From contig NZ_FSRA01000001.1 in NCBI RefSeq assembly GCF_900129465.1, forward strand, positions 2,110,482 through 2,174,481: DNA of 64,000 nucleotides. The letters are read 5' to 3'. Shown here piece by piece: positions 44,995-54,578 of this stretch (positions are counted from its first letter, which is position 1; every line of letters begins with the position of its first letter). The notes beneath the pieces are model-generated. The model saw nothing but the letters and a program-made list of their open reading frames with translations, was not told where the DNA came from and did not search any database. The position numbers and the translations under genes were made by a program. This stretch comes from Chitinophaga niabensis. Its GTDB lineage: Bacteria; Bacteroidota; Bacteroidia; Chitinophagales; Chitinophagaceae.

Positions 44995-47900
44995 TCAAAG
45001 TCCTTTTTCAACCAATACTGTTACCGGGCCAAGCAACCCACTATTCCTCAACGGCGACTCTTTAGATGGTCCGCTAATGGTCCATGTTTTCCGTTTTGCC
45101 TCCGGTAACGCAGCATCATAAACCAACCGGTTAAACCAGGTACTGGTTATTTCAACCTTCAGGGAATTTTTACCCGGAACTATTGCGTTGGTCATATCTA
45201 ATTGATAAGGCGCACACCATACTGCACCGAGATCTTTTTCATTAAGCGTTACTTTTGCTATCATGTTCACGTCCCCCAAATCAATCGAAAAACGCATACC
45301 GGGTTGAACCTGTCCGATCTCAAACGTTGTTGTATAGGTAGCTGTACCGGAAAATGCTTTTGCTTCAGGCAACATCTCCAGGTCTTTCCATGGTTTTAAC
45401 TCATTGATAACGATTGACTGCGGAGCACCCCAGCCCCCGGGAAACGAAAGGTCCCATGGCGCAGTCAGTTGCCTGGCAGTAATAGTTTTCATCTTTAATG
45501 GTTCATTTTGTTTTTCATTATTATGATGAAAGACTACAAAACATGCGCCTGCGACTGGCAGATCAAGCGATAGGGATGTACGGCCTGCATGCTGTTGTGT
45601 TGCAACAGCGCTGATGGTTCCGTTAACAGGGTCCCAGATCTCAACACTTCCGGTATTCCTGAAACTGAGTGTGCCCTTAAATGGCTGATCCCGGGGTGAA
45701 CAAACAAAATACCAGTCAGCTCCTTCCGTTCTGCGATGCGTCCAGAGAACATTCCCTCCTGTAACATCGGGAGCGATCTTCAATTTCTTTAGGGCTTCTG
45801 ATAAAGTTATGCCGGATATAATACGTCCTTTACCCCATATGTTTTCTACTGCTGTATTGAAGCGCATTTGTGACTTTTCGCCGCCACTAAGCGTAGCCAG
45901 GCTTTGGGGAGCATTGCCCACAACAGTAGCGCCATCACGTATGAGAGATTCCAGTTTTTCAAGGGTCTCCGGCAACATGTGCGTTGTTTCAGGTAACCAT
46001 AATACCCGGTATTGTATTCCTTCAGGCGAAATAATCATGCCGTTTGCTACTGTAAGCCTGTTCAGTAAAATATCGGTGTTACAGTAATCATATTTGAATC
46101 CTTCAGGGAAAGAGGCATTCTGGTCTGGCTTATGATCCATTTCATCGCCGAGATACCAAAGCACATCAGACACCGGCTTGCCTCGCTCCTGTAAATACCC
46201 GCATCTTGCAAAATAGGTGTTCAGCAGGGGCATATGTTTCCACCAGGTTTGCTGCCGAAGGAATGGTGTTCCTATTTTTGCACCAAATGAAGTACCCGGT
46301 ATTAAAGAGTCTGCGCGGGGATTGTGGGTATAGGTATGGTATACCAGATGTGTTACGCCTTCTGCCATGTTCACATTAGCTACTTCTTTAAGGGCCTGCC
46401 ATTGTTCGTCCCACGTAAGTTCAAAAGATGTAAATGCTTCGGCAGCAACACGCGGTTTACCGTAAAGCCGCGCAGCAGAAGCAGTGGGTTTTATGGATTT
46501 GAAATTTAATGAGCCTACATATCCGTTTGAAAAAGGTTGCCAGAATTCGCACATGGGCACATCAGCAAACTTGTAATACTGCAGGATATCAGCGGGAAAA
46601 ACATCTCCGGCCGCAGTCTCGTATGAGATAGCCATATTATTCTCTTTGGCTAACTTAGCCATTCGTCCAAAGAACTTATTCGTAAACAGATCGTTTGTAG
46701 TAGAACGCCAGTCATGCAGGAAACGGAATGTGGTCTCCTGATCTTTCAGCACATAACCGAACAACGCAGGAAGCCATTGCCGGAGTGAATAACCTGCTAC
46801 ACGACTAAACTCCGATTCCATATTATCCGTCCAGGTTTGTGTTTCACATTCCCAACTATCCATCAGCATGCCATTCAGCAAGCCTTTTCCCAAGATGCCT
46901 TTTTCTCCGGAGAGGCGGCCGATATACCCTGCAAAATGTGCGTCAGCACCTGCTTCTGAAAGTTTATTACATTCCCATCCGGTGCCCTCCGGAGGAGCCG
47001 GACCATTTTTCCTTCCGCTATTTACATGCCCTATACGCAGGATGGTCCACTCTCCCGGAGGAGCATTCCATGTCAGACCACCGTGCCCGTCTGCCATTTG
47101 AGTAATATCCAGGACCTGCGCCGGATCAATGTACGTTTGAGGGGATTGATGATATTTTGTCCCCTTGCGATCAATGCTTCGCAATGTCCATCCCGCTTCC
47201 GACTCCCAGTTATTCTTACGGGCAGCTGAAAAGAAATGAATGTAGCGCAGCGACATCTCATGTTTGTTATTGATAGAGATCCTATATTTCTTCACACCTT
47301 TTACTTCTTCACATGCAAAAGAAATGGGTTGGTTGTCCTGCCAATTAGCGGAAGGTATAGTTGTATTCAGAATATCTTTTGTTTTACCATCAGCCGTTAT
47401 CGCCGCTACTTTCATCGTTACACCAGGCTCATAATTCCATGCATGGCTCAAACTGTTGACACTCGGAAATTCAATAGTTCGTACAGTTCCAGTATCAGGA
47501 AAAGTAACTTCAACCCAATATGGCTCCCCGGATGCTGCCGGAGCGAAACGCAAAGGACCTTGTCCCTGCTTCAGCACCAATTCATTCCATGAAATATTAC
47601 TGCTGCCTGTAGCAGATTGCGGTGTAAGAGGCTTTGCCATATCTCCGGATGGTGTAGGAAATGCCAGCACTGCAATGTCTTTGTAATCCCGCCAGGGTTC
47701 CCTGCTTGGTTGCGGTTGGTCCAACTGCACCTTTATTACACCTTTTCCTCCTTTTATGTCCGTGCGGGTCCAGACCAGGTTACGCATGGCATTGGCGGGC
47801 GTGATCCAGGGACCTCCTGCCATTGCCCATCCCGGGCAGTTTTGCATGGTAAACCGTAAACCCAGGCGGCGGCATTCCTGGGCGGTATGCAGCAACGCGT

Positions 47901-48234
47901 CTTCCCATAATGGGCTAAGACAGGCAATCTGAGGATCTACACCTGGCCACGGACCACCAAACTGGCCGTGGAATAGTTGAATTCCGGAAATACCCGCATC
48001 CGCAATTGCATTTAGGTCTTCTGTAATGCCTTTTTTTGAAACATTTCCCCCTATAAAATGAAACCAGGTTTCCGGATAATACACTTTCGAAGGTGCCATG
48101 AAAGCGGCTTTGTCATGCGCTCCAAAACTACGGTTGAGTTGTTCTGCCGGGGGCAGAATTGGCGGTACCTGGGAGGATGCTGATAATATGTTTATCAGCA
48201 GCAATAGCAGGGAAAATATATTTCTTAGATGCAT
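44995..48234 (-). CDS. Glycoside hydrolase family 106 (alpha-L-rhamnosidase-like)
   Basis: A 1079-residue secreted enzyme. Signal peptide 1-21 (ends SASSQ). The N-terminal part (YYPETWFHFIGGNVSKKGITEDL, AGISGIQLFHG, LRFTMQNCPGWAMAGGPWIT) and the middle (GKGLLNGMLMDSWECETQTW, AISYETAAGDVFPADILQYY) are typical of GH106, which removes alpha-L-rhamnose from pectin rhamnogalacturonans. The last 200 residues hold beta-sandwich domains (GTATYTTTFEIG, WFNRLVYDAALPEAKRKTW). The catalytic Glu positions cannot be placed with certainty here. It is upstream of the SGNH esterase. Confidence 0.88.
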   Translation of the reverse strand: MHLRNIFSLLLLLINILSASSQVPPILPPAEQLNRSFGAHDKAAFMAPSKVYYPETWFHFIGGNVSKKGITEDLNAIADAGISGIQLFHGQFGGPWPGVDPQIACLSPLWEDALLHTAQECRRLGLRFTMQNCPGWAMAGGPWITPANAMRNLVWTRTDIKGGKGVIKVQLDQPQPSREPWRDYKDIAVLAFPTPSGDMAKPLTPQSATGSSNISWNELVLKQGQGPLRFAPAASGEPYWVEVTFPDTGTVRTIEFPSVNSLSHAWNYEPGVTMKVAAITADGKTKDILNTTIPSANWQDNQPISFACEEVKGVKKYRISINNKHEMSLRYIHFFSAARKNNWESEAGWTLRSIDRKGTKYHQSPQTYIDPAQVLDITQMADGHGGLTWNAPPGEWTILRIGHVNSGRKNGPAPPEGTGWECNKLSEAGADAHFAGYIGRLSGEKGILGKGLLNGMLMDSWECETQTWTDNMESEFSRVAGYSLRQWLPALFGYVLKDQETTFRFLHDWRSTTNDLFTNKFFGRMAKLAKENNMAISYETAAGDVFPADILQYYKFADVPMCEFWQPFSNGYVGSLNFKSIKPTASAARLYGKPRVAAEAFTSFELTWDEQWQALKEVANVNMAEGVTHLVYHTYTHNPRADSLIPGTSFGAKIGTPFLRQQTWWKHMPLLNTYFARCGYLQERGKPVSDVLWYLGDEMDHKPDQNASFPEGFKYDYCNTDILLNRLTVANGMIISPEGIQYRVLWLPETTHMLPETLEKLESLIRDGATVVGNAPQSLATLSGGEKSQMRFNTAVENIWGKGRIISGITLSEALKKLKIAPDVTGGNVLWTHRRTEGADWYFVCSPRDQPFKGTLSFRNTGSVEIWDPVNGTISAVATQQHAGRTSLSLDLPVAGACFVVFHHNNEKQNEPLKMKTITARQLTAPWDLSFPGGWGAPQSIVINELKPWKDLEMLPEAKAFSGTATYTTTFEIGQVQPGMRFSIDLGDVNMIAKVTLNEKDLGAVWCAPYQLDMTNAIVPGKNSLKVEITSTWFNRLVYDAALPEAKRKTWTISGPSKESPLRNSGLLGPVTVLVEKGL

Positions 48235-48477
48235 GTTATATTTTGAAGAGGAAAAAAGTACAATAAGTTCATGTCAAAAACAATAGATAACCCTGGAGAC
48301 TTCTGCCAGGATAAAAAGCCTGCTCAATAAGTTGGCTTCAGAAGGGTGCCCGGAATGGTTCCCCGATCCTGGTATCAATATGTTATTCACTCATCCATTT
48401 CCGGGAATTGCTCATTCTTCTATTCACCCTGGGCGTATTATTACTAACATTGAAGCTGGAATAAAACAACCTTCAAT

Positions 48478-48993
48478 ATGTATACGCACAACCTGATACA
48501 TAGCAAATTGTCCTGGTATTTTATGCTCCTGACCGGGTCACTCCTTTTCATTTCCTGTAAAAAGGAAGGCCCCATGGGACCTCCCGGCACGAATGGCAAT
48601 GCCAATGTACACTCGGGTACAGTTTCTCTGACCAATACCGATTGGAAATGGGCTTCATCCTGGGCATTAATAACCAGTACCGGGACTTCTACCTTCTATG
48701 CCACAAGATATGCGGAGATCAACACAGAGCTGATTACCCAGGAAATTGCAGATAAAGGTTCAGTGCAGGTTTTCTTTAAGCCTAATAATGAAGGGTGGGT
48801 GCCATTTCCTTATATACTCCTGGATGTTACCCGCAATTATTTTTTCAATTTCATGTATGAGTATATGCCGGGAAAAATTCGTCTGCATTACTTTTGGAGT
48901 TCCAATATAGCGGGGGCCGGTGTTCCAACAGGGTTGAATACTTATCCCCTTCCCAATTACACGTTCAAGTATGTGATCACCGCTGCCCAGTGA
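48478..48993 (+). CDS. Small lipoprotein with collagen-like stub
   Basis: A 171-residue protein with a lipobox (LLFISC, Cys near residue 27) and right after it a collagen-like stretch (GPMGPPGTNGN). The remaining 125 residues are beta-rich with aromatic patches (TDWKWASSWALI, KIRLHYFWSSN). Such short lipoproteins with a GPxG spacer are frequent in Bacteroidota, where the spacer lifts the domain off the membrane. ATG 48478 was kept; ATG 48523 would also give a lipoprotein signal. Function is unknown. Confidence 0.65.
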   Translation: MYTHNLIHSKLSWYFMLLTGSLLFISCKKEGPMGPPGTNGNANVHSGTVSLTNTDWKWASSWALITSTGTSTFYATRYAEINTELITQEIADKGSVQVFFKPNNEGWVPFPYILLDVTRNYFFNFMYEYMPGKIRLHYFWSSNIAGAGVPTGLNTYPLPNYTFKYVITAAQ

Positions 48994-49024
48994 AAGGGAA
49001 TTTGGGGAAGGGTTAAAATAGAAA

Positions 49025-49048
49025 AAGGTTGGAAAATAATCCAACCTT
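49025..49048 (-). terminator. Terminator downstream of tRNA-Leu
   Basis: A perfect 9-bp stem (AAGGTTGGA / TCCAACCTT) with a 6-base loop. On the minus strand it is followed by TTTCTATTTT, so it serves the tRNA transcript. It may also end the convergent lipoprotein gene. Confidence 0.75.
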
Positions 49049-49053
49049 CTAAG

Positions 49054-49137
49054 TGCCCAGAACAGGAATCGAACCTGCACTCCGTTGCCGAAACAAGATT
49101 TTGAGTCTAGCGCGTCTACCAATTCCGCCATCTGGGC
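49054..49137 (-). tRNA. tRNA-Leu (anticodon CAA)
   Basis: An 84-base class II tRNA. The acceptor stem GCCCAGA/TCTGGGC is perfect with discriminator A; the D-arm (GGTAGACGC), long variable arm, and T-arm (GCAGG-TTCGATT-CCTGT) are in place. The anticodon loop is CTCAAAA, giving anticodon CAA for UUG codons. The anticodon stem (CTAGA / TCTTG) has a U-U mismatch at pair 28-42. CCA is not encoded. Confidence 0.92.
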
Positions 49138-49143
49138 AACGAT

Positions 49144-49485
49144 TCAGGACTTAAATACCTGATCGCGGGATGCAAATGTAGATAATCTCTCAATAATCCG
49201 CAACAAATATTTTCTTGATACATAAAACTCCTTTAGCTGTACCACATCCCCTACCGTAGCATTCCCCGCAAGGTACATATCTATCACCGGCTGTATCCTG
49301 CTGCAAAGCTGCTGCTCCAACCCATTCAGCTGCTCACGAAGTTTAGCAATAGCCGCAGCTTCAGGCGCCAGCTCCAACTGCATCAATTTCTCATTCACTA
49401 CCAGCATCTCCATTAAAAAAAGCTGAGGTAAAGGCTGCCGCTCTCCATGCCCCAGGATCTCTTTCAGTATTAATTCGTAGTCCAT
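49144..49485 (-). CDS. Small helical protein, unknown function
   Basis: A 113-residue protein. ATG 49485 (MDYELILKEILGHGER) was chosen; a longer frame to 49743 would overlap the divergent dehydrogenase gene over its first 200 bases and encodes nothing plausible. It is predicted to be almost all helix (KLREQLNGLEQQLCSRIQPVID, SRKYLLRIIERLSTF). No family is recognised. It starts 54 bases from the divergent dehydrogenase start, and its stop lies 7 bases before the tRNA-Leu 5' end on the same strand, so the two may be cotranscribed. Confidence 0.6.
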   Translation of the reverse strand: MDYELILKEILGHGERQPLPQLFLMEMLVVNEKLMQLELAPEAAAIAKLREQLNGLEQQLCSRIQPVIDMYLAGNATVGDVVQLKEFYVSRKYLLRIIERLSTFASRDQVFKS

Positions 49486-49539
49486 CCTTATTTTGCTGAA
49501 AAGCAAATTTACAGTAATGTTGTGTACCCAAGAACAATC

Positions 49540-50775
49540 ATGACAAATACAATTCACATTGGCCTCATAAGGGAAGAAAAAATACCACTGGATAACCGCG
49601 TAGCTTTTACGCCGCTGCAATGCCAGTGGATCCTTACCCACTACCCTAACGTTCAGATCACGGTACAGCCCTCGCCGCACCGCTGTTACAAAGACGAAGA
49701 ATATCGCGCTGCCGGTATTCATATGGCTGAAGACCTCTCCCATTGCAGCATCCTGCTGGGCATTAAAGAGGTACCTGTAAACAGCCTGTTACCCGGTAAA
49801 ACATACCTCTTCTTCTCCCATACCAAAAAGAAACAGCCGCAGAACCAGGCCATGCTGCAGAATATCCTGCAGCAGAACATCCGGCTCATAGACTACGAAT
49901 GCCTGGTACATGAAGATGGCCAGCGCATCCTGGGTTTCGGGTTCTTTGCCGGTGTGGTGGGCGCACATAACGGACTGCTGGAATATGGCCGCAGAACAGG
50001 CCTGTTCAACTTCAAGCGCGTACACGAGTGCCACGATTTCCAGGAACTGATCACCCACTACTTCGGCGTAAAGCTACCACCCATGAAGATAGTGGCCACC
50101 GGCTCCGGCCGCGTTACCGCAGGCATACTGGAAGTAATGGGGCTGCTGGCCATCAAGTACATCCCGCCTGAAGAATTTATGATCAACTCCTACGCCTACC
50201 CTGTGTACACACAGCTCAAGGCCGGGGAACTGTATTTAAGGAAGACAGATAAAACCTACAGCCGGGAAGACTTCCACGCCAACCCGGGTAAATACGACTG
50301 CAAATTCCTCCCCTATGTTACCTGCAGCGATGTACTCATGAATGGTATCTATTGGGACAAGAACATAGAACCCCTCTTCACCTGGGACGACCTTACCAAA
50401 GATAACTTCCGCATACAGGTGATAGCAGACATCACAGACGATCAGAATGGCTCTATTCCCTGCAATATAGAAGATGCTACCATCGAGGAGCCGGTCTATG
50501 GTGTAAACCGCTACAACAGGCAGAAAACAGCTCCTTACGAAGCAGATTCCGTTACCATGATGTGCGTGAGCAATCTCCCCAATGAGCTGCCCCGGGATGC
50601 CTCCCAGTTCTTTGGCGATCAGCTGATGAAATATGTGTTTGATGAATTGATGAAAGGAGATACAACCATGATCGAAAAGGCTACCATCACCCGCGATGGA
50701 GCACTCACGGAAAGGTATTCCTACCTGGAAGATTATGCTAAAGGTAAAGGTAGTACTGTTGAAGTAACGCACTGA
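49540..50775 (+). CDS. NAD(P)-dependent oxidoreductase, alanine/saccharopine-dehydrogenase-like
   Basis: A 411-residue enzyme starting at ATG 49540 (MTNTIHIGLIREEKIPLDNRV); the codon at 49522 adds only six residues. The N-terminal domain resembles alanine dehydrogenase/LYS1-type folds (VAFTPLQCQWI, YFFSHT-like YLFFSHTKKKQPQN, YECLVHEDGQRILGFG), followed by a Rossmann motif KIVATGSGRV (about 188-197) and C-terminal parts (VIADITDDQNGSIPCNI, NLPNELPRDASQFFG). This family is widespread in Bacteroidota with unclear substrate; lysine or alanine metabolism is possible. Its last 38 bases overlap the 3' end of the convergent trmN6 gene. Confidence 0.8.
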   Translation: MTNTIHIGLIREEKIPLDNRVAFTPLQCQWILTHYPNVQITVQPSPHRCYKDEEYRAAGIHMAEDLSHCSILLGIKEVPVNSLLPGKTYLFFSHTKKKQPQNQAMLQNILQQNIRLIDYECLVHEDGQRILGFGFFAGVVGAHNGLLEYGRRTGLFNFKRVHECHDFQELITHYFGVKLPPMKIVATGSGRVTAGILEVMGLLAIKYIPPEEFMINSYAYPVYTQLKAGELYLRKTDKTYSREDFHANPGKYDCKFLPYVTCSDVLMNGIYWDKNIEPLFTWDDLTKDNFRIQVIADITDDQNGSIPCNIEDATIEEPVYGVNRYNRQKTAPYEADSVTMMCVSNLPNELPRDASQFFGDQLMKYVFDELMKGDTTMIEKATITRDGALTERYSYLEDYAKGKGSTVEVTH

Positions 50776-51442
50776 ATTCCGGGGTATAGTTCCGCTGTGC
50801 GTCGTAAATAGATATTTCGGTAGTATTCAAAGTTCCCGCAGGGCCAAAGATCCCTACCGCCCGGAAATAATCATGCGCAGGTGTTTGCCGTACCAACAGC
50901 AATTCACGCAATACAAAACCTCCTGAAACAGCCAGCGCATTAAATCGCTGAAAACCATCATAGGGCAGCAATACAGAAAAGGAACCATCTTTGCTAAGCA
51001 ACCGCTTAATAGCAGCCAGCAATTCTTCATACCCCAGCGAAACAGCATGCATCGCTGCATTCCGTTGATGAGAAGGGCTCTTCAGATCTTGTTCGTAAAA
51101 TGGTGGATTGCTTATAATGAAAGGGTAATGCTCACCGGAAAAAGCCCGCACATCTTCCCGGATCACGTGAAGACGGTCTCCCCAGGGGGAAGCCTCAAAA
51201 TTAGCAGCAGCCTGCAACGCAGCCTGTTCATCCAGTTCAATGGCATCTATGGCAGCGGAAGATTGCTGCGCCAGCATCAGGCTTAACAGTCCGGTGCCCG
51301 TACCAATATCCAGCACCCGCGGTACAGCAGGCATACGGGAAGCCGTGAATGCCCCCTGGATACAGGCATCCGTGCAGACCTTCATGGCAGTCTTATCCTG
51401 GTGTACGGTAAACTGTTTAAATTCAAAAAACGTATTCGCCAT
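50738..51442 (-). CDS. trmN6: tRNA1(Val) (adenine(37)-N6)-methyltransferase TrmN6
   Basis: A 234-residue Rossmann methyltransferase: S-adenosylmethionine motif VLDIGTGTGLLSLMLAQ (about 43-59), acidic loop IDAIELDE, and the N6-adenine motif NPPFYEQDL (about 112-120). The start FFEFKQFTVHQDKTAMKVCTDA (FKQFTVHQDKTAMKVCTD quoted) is characteristic of TrmN6 (YfiC). It adds N6-methyl to A37 of tRNA-Val. The start codon overlaps the fucosidase stop (TAATG), and the 3' end overlaps the convergent dehydrogenase gene by 38 bases. Confidence 0.93.
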   Translation of the reverse strand: MANTFFEFKQFTVHQDKTAMKVCTDACIQGAFTASRMPAVPRVLDIGTGTGLLSLMLAQQSSAAIDAIELDEQAALQAAANFEASPWGDRLHVIREDVRAFSGEHYPFIISNPPFYEQDLKSPSHQRNAAMHAVSLGYEELLAAIKRLLSKDGSFSVLLPYDGFQRFNALAVSGGFVLRELLLVRQTPAHDYFRAVGIFGPAGTLNTTEISIYDAQRNYTPEFSALLQQYYLYL

Positions 51443-53541
51443 TACAAACGGATCATCAAACTGGGTAAACGCATATCCCTGTGCGGAGATACAGGCTGGT
51501 ATAACTTCACTTCCAGGTCGCTGTAAACACTCTTCTCCCCGAAGCTCATATTCAATGGCTGCTCATATAGTTCCTGCGGAACATCTTTATCGATAGCAAA
51601 CACCGTTTTATCTGCAAAGCGGTTATAGAATTTCACGACCAGCTGATTTTTGCCTTCACGCAAAGGAAGCAACAAATACTCCTGTTGCAGGGTATCCCGT
51701 GCAGGGTTATTATGCACGGTTTGTTCTTCACCATTCAAAAACACCTGTATGCCATCCCCGCTGGTAAAGCGAAGCACATAAGGTGTAGCCTTAGCTGCAT
51801 TGATCTCCTGCAAAACATAATATGACTGATCCGGCGTAACATCCAGTTCATAACGCGCTCCATTTTTCCACGAAGGCTGGGCTGTCCATACCTTACCGTT
51901 CTTAACAGGCCAGGATTGGGAAGGATCGATATTATACAAGTCTCCATTGCTCCAGCCAATGCCGGACCAGTAAGGGCCGTTCAGATACATTTGCCCGAAG
52001 CTGACTGCAACCGGAGGAATAGGAATAACACTGCCATTCAGCAAAACCTGCTGCTCATTACCATTCAGATTAACTGAAATAGTTTTTCCCTTCTCCTGCG
52101 CCGTATACACAAGCACCGGCGGCTTTGCCCTTCCTCCTGCAAAATGCCAGGAATACGCTACCGTGCTGCGATAATAACTGTTATAATCCGCACCGGAAAT
52201 GCTATAATGTTTCACCGCATTATCCCTGTTCAGCACCGGAACATCTATGCCTTTATTCCTTTCTATCTTAACAGATTTTGCATGCCGGAATCGCAAAACC
52301 TTTACTTCATTCAATGTAAGATCAGCAGGAAGAATGATCTGCTTACCTTCTTTAGTATCCTTTGTGGAAAAACGTTTACCGGCATTATCAGTTACCTTAA
52401 TTGGCCCGAATACACCTTTCAGATCAAGCACCCTGTCCGCAGGCAACTTCAGCACATACAAATACACCACATCATTTTTAACGGTCACTTCTCCCCAATC
52501 AAATGTATGATCGAAAGGGTTTGCTGATGCACCGTAGATCCCTTCCCCATTCACTTTCAGCCAATCTCCGATACGCAACAGTACATCCTTTTCAAACTCC
52601 ACTACAGAGCCATCACCACGAGGGCCTATGTTCAACAGGTAATTCCCGCCGCGGCTCACTACTTTGATCAGGCCCACCAGTTTCTCATGCGCTTTATCTT
52701 CCACTTTACCATGCTCCTGCCAGGAACGATATCCCCAGGTTTCATCATACACAGAAGCGGGCGTTTGCCAGGGTGTGGCTATTTTATAATCAGGATAATC
52801 GTTATCACCCATCACACAGAAATCACCTGCATCATTGCCCAGGCGGCCGCTTACCATGCAATCAGGTTGAAGTTTGTGTACCAGGTCTGCCAACTCTTTA
52901 CTCTGCACAGGTGTTAAAGATCCCATATCAAACCAGAGTTCAGAAATAGGGCCGTAATTACTCAGTAATTCTGTTACCTGGTTCAGGTTATACTGATGAT
53001 GTTCAGGTGTGATCGGATCGCTGTTGCTGGCAGAAATAGGGTACGCCTGCGGATAATTCCAATCTATAAGGGAGAAGTAAAGCCCCATCTTAAAGCCATT
53101 CCTTTTGCAGGCTTCGGACAGCTCTTTAATGACGTCTCTTTTATAAGGTGTGGCATCCACCACATTGAATTTTGTGTAAGCGGACTTAAACATGCAAAAG
53201 CCATCGTGGTGTTTGGAGGTGATCACCACGCTCTTCATACCCGCTGCTTTAGCGAGTGCAACAATGGAATCAGGGTTCCATAAAGAAGGGTTGAAACGTT
53301 TGGCCACCGCTGCATAATTATCGCTGTAGATACCACCATGATGCGCACGGATCTGTTCACTGTAACCACGGCTCACCTTCTCTCCTTTCCACATACCACC
53401 CAGTGTGGAATAGATAGCGCCCCAGTGAATGAACATGGAATACTTCTGGTCTTTCCATTCCTGTAAAGCCTTAGACTGGGCCATAGCACCAGAACCCAAA
53501 AAGCACAGCACAACAATTGCGAGGATAGTTCTTCTGATCAT
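51442..53541 (-). CDS. GH29 alpha-L-fucosidase
   Basis: A 699-residue secreted enzyme: signal peptide 1-22 (ends AMAQ), then the GH29 barrel (MFIHWGAIYSTLGGMW, YAAVAKRFNPSLWNP, VVITSKHHDGFCMFKS, YFSLIDWN) with the nucleophile Asp205 in ISELWFDMGSL. The C-terminal 330 residues hold beta-sandwich domains (YELDVTPDQSYYVL, YVLRFTSGDGIQVFLNGEE). Its job is release of terminal fucose from host or plant glycans. It is oddly placed between tsaD (10-base gap) and trmN6 (TAATG overlap) in a tRNA-modification operon. Confidence 0.93.
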   Translation of the reverse strand: MIRRTILAIVVLCFLGSGAMAQSKALQEWKDQKYSMFIHWGAIYSTLGGMWKGEKVSRGYSEQIRAHHGGIYSDNYAAVAKRFNPSLWNPDSIVALAKAAGMKSVVITSKHHDGFCMFKSAYTKFNVVDATPYKRDVIKELSEACKRNGFKMGLYFSLIDWNYPQAYPISASNSDPITPEHHQYNLNQVTELLSNYGPISELWFDMGSLTPVQSKELADLVHKLQPDCMVSGRLGNDAGDFCVMGDNDYPDYKIATPWQTPASVYDETWGYRSWQEHGKVEDKAHEKLVGLIKVVSRGGNYLLNIGPRGDGSVVEFEKDVLLRIGDWLKVNGEGIYGASANPFDHTFDWGEVTVKNDVVYLYVLKLPADRVLDLKGVFGPIKVTDNAGKRFSTKDTKEGKQIILPADLTLNEVKVLRFRHAKSVKIERNKGIDVPVLNRDNAVKHYSISGADYNSYYRSTVAYSWHFAGGRAKPPVLVYTAQEKGKTISVNLNGNEQQVLLNGSVIPIPPVAVSFGQMYLNGPYWSGIGWSNGDLYNIDPSQSWPVKNGKVWTAQPSWKNGARYELDVTPDQSYYVLQEINAAKATPYVLRFTSGDGIQVFLNGEEQTVHNNPARDTLQQEYLLLPLREGKNQLVVKFYNRFADKTVFAIDKDVPQELYEQPLNMSFGEKSVYSDLEVKLYQPVSPHRDMRLPSLMIRL

Positions 53542-53551
53542 ACAAGATTAT

Positions 53552-54559
53552 TTATTCAAAAGCAGCGCGGGCGCTCGGTATAGTATCTAAAGGACTGAAT
53601 GCCCCTGCCAGGTATTTATAATGTGCCGTCATGGCTATCATGGCAGCGTTATCTGTGCAATATTCAAATTTAGGGATATATACGTTCCACTGATGTTTTT
53701 CTCCATACTCCTTCAAGCCCTGGCGCAACCCTGAATTAGCACTCACGCCACCAGCTATACTGATCTCCCGTACACCTGTTTCCTGCGAGGCTTTCACCAG
53801 TTTGTTCAGCAGGATGGTAACAATGCGGTGCTGAATAGAAGCACAGATGTCGCGCAGGTTGGCCTCCACAAAATCTGCCTGTTTCGCACGATTGTCCTGT
53901 AAAAAATATAAGATCGCTGTTTTCAGTCCGCTGAAACTGAAGTTCAGTCCGGGGATCTGTGGCTCAGGGAATTTAAACTTAAAAGGATCCCCTTCTTTCG
54001 CATATTTATCGATCAGCGGGCCGCCGGGATAAGGAAGCCCCAGTAATTTGGCGCTTTTATCGAAGGCCTCTCCTGCCGCATCATCTGTAGTTTCCCCGAT
54101 CACCCGCATCTGCAAAGGGCTTTCGCATAATACAATTTGGGTATGGCCACCGGATACAGTTAAGCAAAGAAAAGGGAATGCCGGTTTGGGGTCTTCAATG
54201 AAATTAGCCAGCACATGCGCCTGCATATGATGCACGGCTATCAATGGCACATCCAGGGCCAGGGCCATGGACTTGGCAAAACAACTGCCTACCAGCAGGG
54301 AACCTATCAGGCCCGGGGATTGGGTGAAGGCAATGGCATTCAGGTCAGCAGGCACCATGCCTGCTTTTTTCAAAGCAGCATCCACCACAGGTACGATATT
54401 CTCCTGGTGGGCACGGGAGGCCAGTTCAGGCACTACGCCGCCATATTGTTCATGTACGGATTGATTGGCGATGATATTGGACAGGATCTTTCCATCCGCT
54501 ATCACAGCGGCGCTTGTTTCATCGCATGAAGACTCTATTGCTAAAATATTAACCGGCAT
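53552..54559 (-). CDS. tsaD: tRNA N6-adenosine threonylcarbamoyltransferase TsaD
   Basis: A 335-residue enzyme that, with TsaB and TsaE, transfers the threonylcarbamoyl group to A37 of ANN-reading tRNAs. ATG 54559 was chosen (MPVNILAIESSCDETSAAVI); the 13 extra residues from 54598 have no counterpart. Hallmarks: IESSCDETS at the N-terminus, GVVPELASRAHQENI, metal ligands His111 and His115 in VHHMQAHVLAN, and late motifs FSGLKTAI and SIAGGVSANSGLR. It is an essential gene in most bacteria. It follows the permease gene by 19 bases and precedes GH29. Confidence 0.97.
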   Translation of the reverse strand: MPVNILAIESSCDETSAAVIADGKILSNIIANQSVHEQYGGVVPELASRAHQENIVPVVDAALKKAGMVPADLNAIAFTQSPGLIGSLLVGSCFAKSMALALDVPLIAVHHMQAHVLANFIEDPKPAFPFLCLTVSGGHTQIVLCESPLQMRVIGETTDDAAGEAFDKSAKLLGLPYPGGPLIDKYAKEGDPFKFKFPEPQIPGLNFSFSGLKTAILYFLQDNRAKQADFVEANLRDICASIQHRIVTILLNKLVKASQETGVREISIAGGVSANSGLRQGLKEYGEKHQWNVYIPKFEYCTDNAAMIAMTAHYKYLAGAFSPLDTIPSARAAFE

Positions 54560-54578
54560 AATTGGGCGCAAAAATACG

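Noticed and set aside
48760..49131. A minus-strand frame beginning MAELVDALDSKS over the tRNA gene
   Set aside because: This peptide is the common translation of a tRNA-Leu gene read in frame; the rest opposes the lipoprotein gene.
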